Assembly: GCF_040436345.1 (NCBI RefSeq)
Contig: NC_133232.1
Coordinates: forward strand, 10,837,501 to 10,901,500
Reading direction: 5' to 3'
DNA: 64,000 nucleotides
Source: Pagrus major
Taxonomy: Eukaryota; Chordata; Actinopteri; Spariformes; Sparidae
Of the stretch, positions 1-10,060 are shown in pieces. The position numbers and the translations under genes are program-made. Positions within the stretch are counted from its first letter, which is position 1; every line of letters starts with the position of its first letter. The notes under the pieces are model-generated. The model was not told where the DNA came from. It was given only the letters and a program-made list of their open reading frames with translations, and ran no database searches.

Positions 1-284
1 CTTACATAAGAAAAAGACTTGTTGCACTTGTGGCAATGAGTATTGTCTGCAACGATTCTCATGAAGTAGAACCACACTTTTGAATGTTTGGTTCTCGCCG
101 TCATTGCCACTCAAAGAAGGGTGTCTGTGTCTCTGGTGTGTGTGAGGTGACGGACAGACATTGAGAGCCCACACCACCCCCTGCACAGGACAGGCTGTGA
201 CAAAGATCTCTGTTCAGGATTGGGAATAGTGAAAATCCATCATAGATGAATTTAATTTTTTTAATTTTTCCATTACTATTAGCA

Positions 285-370
285 GATTACGTCGGCACTT
301 ATTGATACTGCGGGCTTTCTAAATTTAGCCCTGGGTCCCGTTTAATACTGGGTTTCGGTACCCATCCCTA
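285..370. mobile_element. hAT-type terminal end (one end only)
   Basis: The reverse complement of this stretch begins TAGGGATGGGTACCGAAACC, which looks like the terminal inverted repeat of fish hAT elements. The other end is not visible and probably lies left of the window, so boundaries and length are unknown. The remaining bases 1-284 show no coding signal. Confidence 0.4.
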
Positions 371-380
371 CTCCCCTCAC

Positions 381-782
381 CTGAAGCCCATAGAGAATCT
401 ATGGGTATTATCAAGAGGAAGATGAGCGACACCAGACCCAACATTAAAAACGAGCTGAAGGCCACTATCAAAGCGACCTGGGCTTCCATAACACCTCAGC
501 AGTGCCACAGGCTGATCGTCTCCATGCCACGCCGCATTGATGCGGTAATTCGTGCAAAAGGAGTATTGGGTGCATAAATAAACATACTTTTCAGAAGGTC
601 GACATTTCTGTATTATAAATCCTTGTCTTGAATGGTCTTATGTAATATTCTAATATTTTGAGATACTGGAATTTTTTTTTTATGTGTAATAAGTCTAGAA
701 AACATGAAAGTTTCACTTTTTGAATTAAATCACAGAAAAAATGAACTTTTCCATGATGTTCTAATTTTTTGAGATGCACCTG
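381..782 (+). mobile_element. Tc1/mariner-like element, 3' remnant
   Basis: The right end of a Tc1/mariner-like transposon. Bases 381-577 encode the end of a DDE transposase, starting at the LKPIENLW motif that carries the last catalytic region and ending in a TAA. One base is missing just after the tryptophan codon, so the frame is broken. The right terminal repeat, ending TTTTGAGATGCACCTG, reaches 782 and is followed by TA, the usual target dinucleotide of this superfamily. The left part of the element is absent. It is inactive. Confidence 0.6.
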
Positions 783-1248
783 TACTTTGTAGCCCAAGTA
801 TGCAATTTTCTCGTGGAAGTCTGCAGACTTAGGCTACTTTTTTTTTTTTGTAAATATGTTTTATTGATTTTCTGGAATTTTTTACGCCACAAGAATACAG
901 CACATGTACATGTTATTTCAATTTACACAGTCATCTCCAAAACACAGGGTGCGTTGTTCTTCAGTTACATTGGCCCATTGAGTTCACCCTTTCCTTCTTA
1001 TCCCACCCCTTCCACCCACACACCCAACGTCCCACTGGTCCCCCACCCCCCACCCATTCACTCACCCATAGGGTTACAGGTTACAGAACACACTTAAGGA
1101 ATTGGACCTTGGATAAGCAACCAAATGAAAACTAAGAAAAGAAGAAAAAGAAGAAAAAAAAAAAGGATAAAGTAAATAAATACATACAAACATGAAATAA
1201 TGGGAGGGAAAATTCCACCAATGCAAAAGGTCATGTATGTGTTCGAGC

Positions 1249-2484
1249 CTACTCATTATCAAGGGGTTCTTGTAAGGAGTCATAATAATCAAGAAAGGGC
1301 CTCCATACCTTGAGAAATGATTGGGAAGACCCTTTAAGTGTGTACTTGATTTTTTCTAACTTTAAGAAATACATGACATCTTTGACCCAGTGAGAAAAGG
1401 ATGGAGGTGTGTGTTGCTTCCATCTGAAAAGGATCAAGCGTCTCGCAAGGAGTGTAGTGAAAGCTATGACAACATAAGCTTTAGTCGGTAGGGCAGCTCG
1501 AGATTCCTCAAATGTTACACCAAAGAGGGCACAGATCGGGTCGGGATCTAATCGGGTTCCAAACATCTCACTGAAAGCTTTAAAAATACTTATCCAAAAG
1601 GCAGAAAGGCTCGGACATAGCCAGAACATGTGCATTAAGTCTGCAGGTTGGCCTCTACATCGGGGGTATAGTGGGTCATGGTTCGGATAAATCTTTGCCA
1701 ACCTAGCCTTAGTAAAGTGAACTCTGTGTACGACTTTCAGTTGGATTAGGCCGTGTTTAGCAGACGTAGATGATGTATCTATCAGATCTAAGACGGAGTT
1801 CCACTGATCATCTCTGAAAACTGCTCCAAGGTCAGAATCCCAGGCCTTCCTTAAGTTTTCAGTGGAGTGTGGGTCAATTTTCTGAATGAGGTCATAGATC
1901 TGGGCAATCAGTCCTCTACTGTCTGATTTCAATTCTAGAATACAGTCTATATGTGATTTTGTGGGCTTATCTGGAAATGAGTGGAACGTCTTTTGTACAA
2001 AGCTTCTAACCTGTAAGTAACAGAAGAAATGGTTTTTAGATAGATTGTAGGCTTGGGATAGTTGTGAGAAAGACGCAAATGTGTCTTCTATGTACAAGTT
2101 ACAAATTGATTTGATCCCTTTATCAAACCATTGGGTAAATGTAGGGTCTGTACAGGAGGGAGTAAACATGTGATTTAACTTAATAGGGGAGAGGACAGAA
2201 GGACCTTGTATTCCAAAATGGTTAACTATTGTATTTGAAGTCAAATTATTACAAACAAGGGGCAAGGCTGCGCAAATCACTGAGCCTAAGTGATATCGGC
2301 ATGATGAGAGTTCTAATTGCACCCAGTCTGCCCTTCCTGTGATTGGTTTATCTTCAAGCCAGTGGATTAATTTTTCAAAGTTGTATGCCCAATAATAAAA
2401 AAGGAAATTTGGCAGGGCCAGCCCTCCTGAGTGTTTTGGTCTTTGGAGGTGGATCTTGCTGATCCAACTGGGTTTATAGGGCCC
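1249..2484 (-). pseudogene. L1 ORF2 C-terminal region
   Basis: A long open minus-strand frame matching the C-terminal third of fish L1 ORF2. It opens with SKIHLQRPKHSGGLALPNF, the conserved stretch just after the reverse-transcriptase fingers. It carries a late Cys/His cluster (YPRCRG...MHMFWLCP) like the zinc-knuckle region of L1 ORF2. The first dozen residues of the open frame, before position 2484, come from unrelated sequence that replaced the polymerase core. It is part of the LINE, not a host gene. Confidence 0.8.
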
Positions 2485-2640
2485 TATGATTTCCGCGTTC
2501 ACGGAATCTCGGACGGAATCGCGGAATTGGCCGATTAAAATGGAATCTATTTTTTAATGCGGAATATTGCGGAATTAACAGGTTAACAGGTCAAATTCAG
2601 TTTGTAGTCTTTAGCGGTCTTTATACAGATCTGGGGTGGG
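2480..2640. other. Foreign segment at the ORF2 breakpoint
   Basis: Between the two surviving ORF2 pieces lies a short stretch starting GGGCCCTATGATTTCCGCG and full of repeated GCGGAAT / CGGAATC words, unlike the LINE around it. It resembles the end of a non-autonomous DNA transposon left where the reverse-transcriptase core was lost. No matching second end was found. Confidence 0.35.
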
Positions 2641-2659
2641 GCTTTGAGCATATTTTGAG

Positions 2660-3566
2660 TCAATATCTGATATTTGTTGAGAGATATCTTGTAATCTTGA
2701 TTTTTTTTTCTTTTATAAATGTGGAAGTGTAGGCTATGATTTGTCCTCGAATGTATACTTTAAGAGTCTCCCATAATGTGGCATGTGAAATCTCTGGGGA
2801 AGTATTTGTCTCCAGAAAAAAGTCAATTTGGGATGAAATGAATTCTACAAATTTCTCGTCCGATAGTAGAAGGGGGTTGAGCCTCCAAATCCTATTTGAG
2901 GGAGGGCGGTTTGGGAGGTCCAGGTCAAAAAGGATGGCGCCATGATCTGATATCACAATACTGGTATATGAACACATTCTAACCTTGGGTAACAGCCTGT
3001 TGTCAAGTAAAAAATAATCTATGCACCGACCCATAAAGTCTCTCACAACTCCTGCTGACCTAGTAAGATTCTGGGGGTTGGTTGATGACCTGTCAAGGGT
3101 GACGTCCAGTACAAGGTTAAAGTCTCCTCCTATTATGAGGTATCCATTATCAATCTTTGGAATTGTCAGGAGTAGTTTTTCGAAAAAATTACTGTCGTCG
3201 CAGTTTAGTGCATACAAGTTCACTAGAATTACCGGGTTGGTAAAGAGCTGTCCAACAACAATAATGTACCGCCCGTTGGGGTCACTAATTACCTCTTGGG
3301 AGTGAAAAGAGATGTTTTTGTTAAGTAATATGGCCCCTCGCTTTCCCATTAAATTTGGAATGAAACACTTGACCAACCCAGCTTCGCTTAAGGCTGGAAG
3401 CATTAGCATTGCAGAGGTGTGTTTCTTGTAAAAATGCAACATCTACCTTCAACTGCTGCAGGTGGGATATAATTTTTTGTCTTTTAACCGGGTTGTTGAC
3501 TCCTTTTACATTCCAGGACATGAACTTAGTGGCGTTGTCTATCCCCTTATTGAGATTGTTATTCAT
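2660..3566 (-). pseudogene. L1 ORF2 endonuclease domain
   Basis: The N-terminal apurinic-type endonuclease of an L1 ORF2, in two overlapping frames, so at least one frameshift is present near 3430. Family motifs are visible in order: SWNVKGVNNPVKR, the metal-binding QETHL, GGDFN, and the terminal ISDH. The domain would nick target DNA for reverse transcription. It ends shortly after RYLSTNIRY, where the polymerase should begin but is missing. Confidence 0.8.
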
Positions 3567-4816
3567 ATTTGTTTAGGAGAAGAGTAGATGGAGACGCAAA
3601 ATGGATTAGTGACAACAAGGTGATGTATTGTCTGAGGGATACGTCGCAGCAGGAAACATTGGTGGAAGGGGGGAAGGAGAAAGAGGAAAAAGAAAAAAAA
3701 AAGAGAAGAAGAAACAATATTCCAATCACGTGTGTGTAAACCTATAGTCCCTATCTCTCGGCTAGTGCCTTTATTCATTTGTGCTTTGTTTAACTCTGCA
3801 CTTCAAGCTCTGTCTTTGTGAAAAACATTTCCATAGAATACATAAAAAAGTAGGTTTGAGTCTGGTGGACCACTATTTTACAAGTATCCAAGCAAAACCA
3901 TACAAGAAGACTGTTTCTTAGTCAGCGCCCAAATAATTAGGTGGCAGTACTATGAAAAGCAGTATTGTTGGCCTGGAAAGAAAAATTATAAATAACCGAC
4001 GAGTATGTCATCAGATATCATCAAGGCATAAAGGTATGTTCGAAATAATTCTATAGATTATGTTTAAATCCTTGGGTAGTAGGCAAAATAGCTGATTTTT
4101 CTACATTAATCCCAGTAAACAAACAACAAGGGATATTAACCTTTAAAGCTGTGAACTAAGGTAACTGGTTCTCAGTAAATTAGGGAGTCTGTCCCTTAAA
4201 ACCTTTACTGTAGTTGAAAATCACAGGGAGGCAGGGGCTTTGAACATATATTAGTTCCACCACAAAGAAAGAAAAAAAATAGAGTTCTGCAGTTGTCATA
4301 AAAGTCCGTTTCCCTTCATTCCTCTGGTGAAAGTTTACATTTGTAATGTGTCCATGTAAAAGAGAGGAAAAAAAAAAGAAAAAAAGATACAACCCGAAAA
4401 AAAAAAAAAAAAAATACTAATAATGATGTAGTGATGATGTAGATGAAGATTTCGGATGTTAAATGTAATAAAATGACACTGGTATCCTGGGTTATACAGT
4501 CTTAGCGGATAGGCCAGCCGGCATTATTTATTAAAAAAGGAGAAAGGAGAAGCGGCCGGGTCATTAACGGAGTGACCAAGGCATGTCTGCAGTAGGCATA
4601 AACAGTCCCCTGACCAAATTCAACACAGAGAACAGCAATAGTAATGGATAAATTAAATATTTCACACCCCGCCGTATGTATAGTGTCCAAAGCGCATGGC
4701 ATAAGTCTGTATTAGCCAGATACAAACAACCCAACAAGATCGGGGTAGAAGAGAATAACGCCCCCCGTATTTTCCTTCATCATTGTGGTTGTGGAGGGGA
4801 CTCACCCAGCTGGTTG

Positions 4817-5687
4817 TCACTCCTCCAGAAACACGGCGGCTTCAGCCGGGGTGTTGAACTCATACCGGGACCCTTCGGCGATTACGCAGAGCTTTGCGGG
4901 GAAGCGTAGGCTGAACTGGTATCCCGCTCTCCTCAGCTCAGCCTTGATTGGGGTGAAGGCGGCTCTCTTCCTGGACACCTCAGCGCTGTAATCTGCATAA
5001 ATGTGAATCTCCGTGGCTCTGTAGGTCAGAGAGCCTTTCTCTCGGGCAAGCTGCATAATTCGTTGCTTCACTTGAAAGTGGTGGATACAGGCTATGAAGG
5101 GTCGGGGTGAGCCGTCTTGTCTCCTTAGGATGGCCAGGCTGGTGCTCTAGCCACAGTTGGAGGACGAGGGAAAGCGTCGGGGCCAAGGACTTCTCCCAGG
5201 AGGGATTTAATGAAGGAGGTTGGTTTGTTGCCTTTGGTCCCCTCTGGTATGCCTGTTTTACGAATGTTGCGCCTCCTCGACCTGTTTTCGAGGTCATCCA
5301 CCTTTGATTGCAGTTGTTCGTTCACTTTAACAAGTTTGCCAACTGTGGACTCCATCGTGGTTAGTCTCCCCTGGAAGTCATTCATTGAGGTTTCAATAGC
5401 TTGGATTGTCTGGTCATGTCTGGTCATGTCTGGTCATGTCTGGTCATGTCTGGTCATGTCTGGTCATGTCTGGTGATGGCGGTGTGGTTGGCTGAAATTT
5501 GTGCCGTCAGGCTTGTAATAATCCGCTCCTCCATGCCCGCAAGCAGTTTCTGCATGTCCCCCAGGGACGCTGCCGGTGGGTTGTCTTCATTTTCGTCCTC
5601 TGTGGGCTCTTTGCTAGCTAGCTGCTCGGAGGCTAAACCACCATCTTGTCCGCTCTCGTTTTCAGCTTTTTTACCTTTTTTACCCAT
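4817..5687 (-). pseudogene. L1 ORF1 (RNA-binding coiled-coil protein), frameshifted
   Basis: It starts MGKKGKKAENESG at 5687, with a charged N-terminus followed by a coiled coil (LTTMESTVGKLVKVNEQLQSK). Then comes the LENRSRRRNIRKTGIPEG motif typical of L1 ORF1 (Transposase_22 family), and a C-terminal piece ending EAAVFLEE. The frame is lost at the 10-bp repeat (5411-5470) and again near 5125-5070. In live elements this protein coats LINE RNA; here it is broken. Confidence 0.7.
5411..5470. repeat. 10-bp tandem repeat (TGGTCATGTC)6
   Basis: Six perfect copies of TGGTCATGTC, with a seventh diverged copy, inside the coiled-coil part of the LINE ORF1. Ten is not a multiple of three, so each copy changes frame, which disables the ORF. 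Confidence 0.9.
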
Positions 5688-6045
5688 GATGAATTGAGTG
5701 TTAAAGGTAACAACTGCGGAGAAAGCCTTTCGAAGTGGGTTCACCACGCTCCAAATGAGTAAATAATAGTGCAAATATCAAGTTGATGTCGAATGGTGAC
5801 AGAGCCCTCCCGACTTGCTGCCTACTCCATCGCTCACCAAACTGGAAGTCCTTAGGGTACTTTTGAAGTATTTAAGGTTAGGTTAACCGCATTTTCATGC
5901 AAATCCCGTCTTTTGTCACCAAAAGTGGCACAAGTCAGTATTTATGAATGTGGCGGTCAAATGGTTCCAAAGGGAGGAGGCTCACATGCACTAATATGCA
6001 CACGAAGCCAGACCGGCTATCAAATTATTATTGCAACAATCAAAA

Positions 6046-6070
6046 AGAATAGAATAGAATAGAATAGAAT
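6046..6070. repeat. Short (AGAAT)n repeat
   Basis: About five copies of the pentamer AGAAT. This is a minor simple repeat in the otherwise featureless stretch between the LINE and the next hAT element. Confidence 0.7.
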
Positions 6071-6295
6071 ATTCTCCAGAATAACCTCAAAGGTACTGCA
6101 TGCTCAAAAAATATGCTCAAACCATAACATGGCAAACTCAAGCCCAACAAGCAACAACAGATGGGCATACTGACCTGAATGTAACATTCTTTAATAATAC
6201 CAACACAATATAATGTCCAACTTTACACTTGTAAAGGTTAACTATACAATGTTAACTAGCCTGCAAGCAGTAGCCACCCATTTAGCTATCGCTAT

Positions 6296-8239
6296 TAGGG
6301 ATAGACCGATTATAGGCGCCGATATTCGGCATTTTGACACATATCGGCATCAGCCTTTTTTTTTTAATCCGACGGCCGATAAGAGATCAACTTAAAACTG
6401 GGTTATTTTGGCTCTGATGTAGCCGCGCCTCTCTGTCTGCTGTCACTACTCTGTCTCCAGCATTGTCCCACCCACAGCACCATCTGATTGGTTACACGCA
6501 GAGCCACGGCACGGGTAACAGCCAATCAGCAGTGAAAGCTGTGCATGCATAGTGCTCACACACACGGCGGAGAGGAGAAAACGTTTTGCCGAATGGAGAA
6601 GGTCCGGAGAGCAGATATATGTTTCGAACATGGATGTATAAAGAGAACTGGATAAAGTGTTGTAGGCGGGGCCCCGTTCATTCCTACAGACGTTGCTCAG
6701 TGGCGCATGATGCCAAAAAAGTTTGTTTTCCGGGTGTCATGGCGGGCATAAAAATACCCGGACCTTCCGCATCAGTTCCGCATTGTCTGGCCCATAGAGC
6801 AGGCGCACTAACATTTCCTTTAACCCCGCCTCCTGGAGCGTGCGTACCAGAGACTTCTGCCGGCTGGCGGGAGTTAGCACTTCAGGCTAACTTGAATGGG
6901 GATCAAACAATTCAATTGTGCGGCTCTTCTAGACTTTAGAAATGTTATCGGACCGAATGGATCAAATTCTGCTAGTAAAACTAGTCATTTCACGGGGGTT
7001 GTGACACTCAAAAAAAATTATCCGCTGATTTACAGACGTCTTTTTCACAATGTAAGTCTATGGGAAAAAGTCTTTTTGGGCCAGTGTGCATCACGTGACG
7101 GACCCAGAAGTTGTAATCCCACTGTTTGGCCACCACGTAAAACTGGATTCAAAGCCCGGCGCTGTTCCTGGGGGCTTGGTTTCGAAGGTAAGTTAAGGCA
7201 GCAGACTCTCCCGAAATTGTAATAAACCTCACAGTCCTCTATACTCAACAACTACTAGTAACATTACTGTGAGCCCATTAACGTTATATAAACATAAGCG
7301 GCAGCTCTGCTCGCTCGCAGTCCCTCCAGACGTGCTTGTTAATCACTCGAAACAAGGTTGCTGATAATATCGATATGGAAATAGTCCATGATAGTAGAAG
7401 TCTGTGTGTGTGTGAGTGAGAGAGTAAAAACCTAATGAACTCAATTCAGTCCAGTTTTATTGCAGGGAAGCACGTTGAGGTGAAGGCTGATTAGCTTTTA
7501 GCGCAACGTTAGCCCACCGGTCCGCTTTCTCCTTCTCTGGCTCTAGACGCTCAGCAGACTGTAGCGAAACTCTACAACTCACGACTAGTAACGTTACTGT
7601 GAGGCCCAATAGGTTAGCGGCAGCTGTCTGTTCCTATGATAAACACTGATTGATTTTAGACTCACATTTCTGTGCAAATTTTATTTAACTCCGTTTTATT
7701 TACTTTATAAAACTTCAGGGAACTATTTATTTATTTATTTATTTAATTTTTCAGTTAACTTTATAAGAGATGCTGCTGACCCTGGGAACACCCTGCACTT
7801 TTTGTTTTTGTTTGAACTTAAAACAAAGATAAGTGAAAGATTAACATTTCAGTTATATTGAAATTTTGGAAAACTTTATTTACTGTAGAAAACTTTAGGG
7901 AGCTATTTATTTGTTTAAGTTTTCATTTAACTTTATAAGACATGCTGCTGAGCCTGGGAGCTCCCTGCACTTTTTGTTAGAATTTTAAAACAAAGATGTC
8001 TATTGTCTAAGATAAAAAAAAACCTTTAACATGTTGCAAATCTGATAAGCTGTTTAATAAACATATGCTTAAAGGCATTTAAACAAAGTTAAGTGTTGGA
8101 GTTTGTATTATTCAAAATTTTGACGCCAATATTTTCCCTTTTACTGCAAATGAATATCGGCTCCAAATATCGGTTATCGGCCTCCTTGACTACTAATAAT
8201 CGGTATCAGCCCTGAAAAAACTATATCGGTCTATCTCTA
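6296..8239. mobile_element. Non-autonomous hAT element, 1.94 kb, with 8-bp TSDs
   Basis: The left end TAGGGATAGACCGATTATAG and the right end, whose reverse complement is TAGAGATAGACCGATATAG, are terminal inverted repeats. They are flanked by identical 8-bp duplications ATCGCTAT (6288-6295 and 8240-8247), the hAT signature. Subterminal TATCGG/CCGATA words recur at both ends. No transposase frame survives. Inside, an imperfect tandem duplication of about 170 bp is seen (about 7690-7815 and 7860-7975). A stretch at 6955-7195 is shared with 15020-15240. Confidence 0.85.
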
Positions 8240-8247
8240 ATCGCTAT

Positions 8248-9009
8248 TTAAAGTTTGTCTCATGTAGAGTTATCCAGGCGTCCCCATCACTAACTATACA
8301 GCATAGTCTGCCATTGGTGAGGGGGAGGAGGGCTCTCTGCATCAGCTGTGCACTTGGCTAGGCAAGTGGTATAGTAGTAGACTAGACGTACTCAGTTCAC
8401 ATCCTTGATGGAGGTATGCACTCTACTTTACCTATGTGAATTATATTCCAATGGTGGCTGCACAGGATTGTTTCCAAATCATGTGATCCAAACATTTCCA
8501 ATAACTCCAGAGCATTAAGTCCTAAAGTCAACACTAACTGAAAAAACAGATGTAATTATTTCCAAAATCCACAACATGCTGTTATCAAAGGATATATTCT
8601 GTCAAAGAAATGTTTGCTTTCCCTCTTGCCACACACAAAGGGGGGCAAATACCTGTATTACCGGGGCGGTCTAGCAACAATCTATTCAAAGTTGGGATTT
8701 TGTTCGACGATTTTTTTTTTTTAGGTTGAAGACATCATAAAATATGACAACATACAAAGCTTAATTTAAAAACCCTAGGAGGAGTTTCTGATGTCACAAA
8801 ATGACATTTGGAACAGCCCTCCTAATAACTGAGTACCTATGTGAGTAACTCCAATCAAAAGTCCCAATTGGGATAGGAACTCAGATTTATCCCAGTATAT
8901 TTGCTGGTTTAAATCTACTACTTCATGACTTTGCTGCGAGTCATCATTTTTCAACTGGATTTTTACAGGACACATTATGTCATCAAAGCTTTTGTGTTGA
9001 TACTCACAC
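8248..9009. other. Non-coding, within hspa9 intron 2
   Basis: No convincing exon on either strand. The open frame at 8775-9047 on the minus strand is a shadow of hspa9 exon 2 read in another frame. Confidence 0.5.
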
Positions 9010-9798
9010 ATAGTCCCTCCTTGACAGAGCCCTGAGAGCATCGCCACTCCAGCATGCCTGTGAATACATCACCCAATAGTTACACTCTTGTTATCAAATG
9101 TTGGATTTGAGCAAGAACCTTAAACATAAATAACAATAATACATGTCAGCTTCTTTTCTGTTTTACGTCAAAATGAATGTATTTATCTAACTCTAGAACA
9201 ACATGTGAGAAATGCTGCAGCATGTTGGGAAAGGGGACACTTCACTGAAGGTCACCGATTCGATCATCCGCTGCAGTATTGTAACCAGTGAGGGTCTATC
9301 ACTCCAATCGAGCGATTAAGATACCATTGAAGACATAATTTAAACACAATGCGGTGCTAAGCAGTTTAACCAACTGCGTGAGAATGGAGACGTACTGTAA
9401 AATGTTGGCTGTTAGCTTAGCCCCAAGAACCTAGTATCTCTCCAGCAGTGTAAATGCAAATGCATCAATGAATACATAGTAGTTCATAATTTTTAGCGTA
9501 ACACAACTTAATATTCGTGTTAACAATTCCAGGTTAACAACGCAGGCCGCTTCTTCATAGCTGTCTAAAAAGAACATCTTGGTAGTCAACATTATTTCAG
9601 CTGGCCTCAAGCTAACACTATTAGCATGCTAAGCTAGTCGGCTTCTTGTCAAATCTCACAACTAGATCTATTTTAGCGTAAGAGTGATTACTTACGTGCG
9701 TACGTTTTTGTACTCACCTTCTTGATTAAAGAGGACACATTTTTCGTACAGCTTCTTGTCGGGAGAGTCCTTGAAACGCTTCTGGCGACACTCAACAT
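9010..9798 (-). CDS. hspa9: Mitochondrial Hsp70 (mortalin/GRP75), 5' exons only
   Basis: Two exons encode the mitochondrial targeting sequence of HSPA9, the matrix Hsp70 chaperone that pulls imported precursors through TIM23 and folds them. Exon 1 (9798 down to 9718) starts ATG and reads MLSVARSVSRTLPTRS...SSLIKK, ending at an AAG|GTGAGT donor. Exon 2 (9057 down to 9010) follows a CAG acceptor and reads ACWSGDALRALSRRDY, with GTGTGAGT as likely donor. The SRRDY end matches the point where the human precursor continues with the mature ATPase domain. The 43 residues are rich in Arg, Ser and Lys and lack acidic residues except near the end, as expected for a presequence. The ATPase exon (LGTTNSC motif) is not found in 1-9009, so intron 2 exceeds 9 kb and contains the LINE and hAT, or this is a broken duplicate. 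Confidence 0.75.
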
Positions 9799-10060
9799 TT
9801 TGACAACTGAGCTACCAGGCTAACTAAATTAAATAAATCGACGGCGGCGGCGTTTAATGCCGAAACAAACTCCCCGAACTGCTGAACAGCTATGAAGAGA
9901 TTAAAGTTGTAAAGTCTCCGGGTAGACACGCAGACGGTGTGCCCTAGGTATAGCTAGTGCTCTGGTTCAGCAAAGCCTCTCGTCTTTGGACCGCAACAGC
10001 AAAGGAACTGCGACGCGTCTTCTGGAATTATCCAACACATGTTGCACCATGCACCGCTGA
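9799..10060 (-). promoter_or_regulatory. hspa9 promoter / 5' UTR region, CpG-rich
   Basis: This short segment upstream of the hspa9 ATG is much richer in CG dinucleotides than its surroundings (GACGGCGGCGGCG at about 9840, GCGACGCG near 10010). That is usual for housekeeping promoters. No TATA box is evident. The extent is inferred from composition only. Confidence 0.45.

Larger units (their letters stand above)
838..5850 (-). mobile_element. L1-type LINE, degenerate, internally deleted
   Basis: A minus-strand L1-clade retrotransposon. In element order it has an ORF1 with a coiled coil (5687 down to 4817), a spacer with A-rich runs, an ORF2 endonuclease (3566 down to 2660) and an ORF2 C-terminal region (about 2484 down to 1249). 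It then has a 3' UTR and a poly-A tail, seen as a T run at 838-850. The reverse-transcriptase catalytic core is missing between endonuclease and C-terminus, so it cannot move on its own. The flanks TGGAAGTC...CTTAGGCTAC (814-837) and TGGAAGTCCTTAGGGTAC (5843-5860) may be imperfect target-site duplications. Confidence 0.8.

Noticed and set aside
1249..2502. 417-codon minus-strand frame as a host gene
   Set aside because: Sequence and Cys/His cluster are those of the L1 ORF2 C-terminus, and it lies between an L1 3' tail and an L1 endonuclease in the same orientation.
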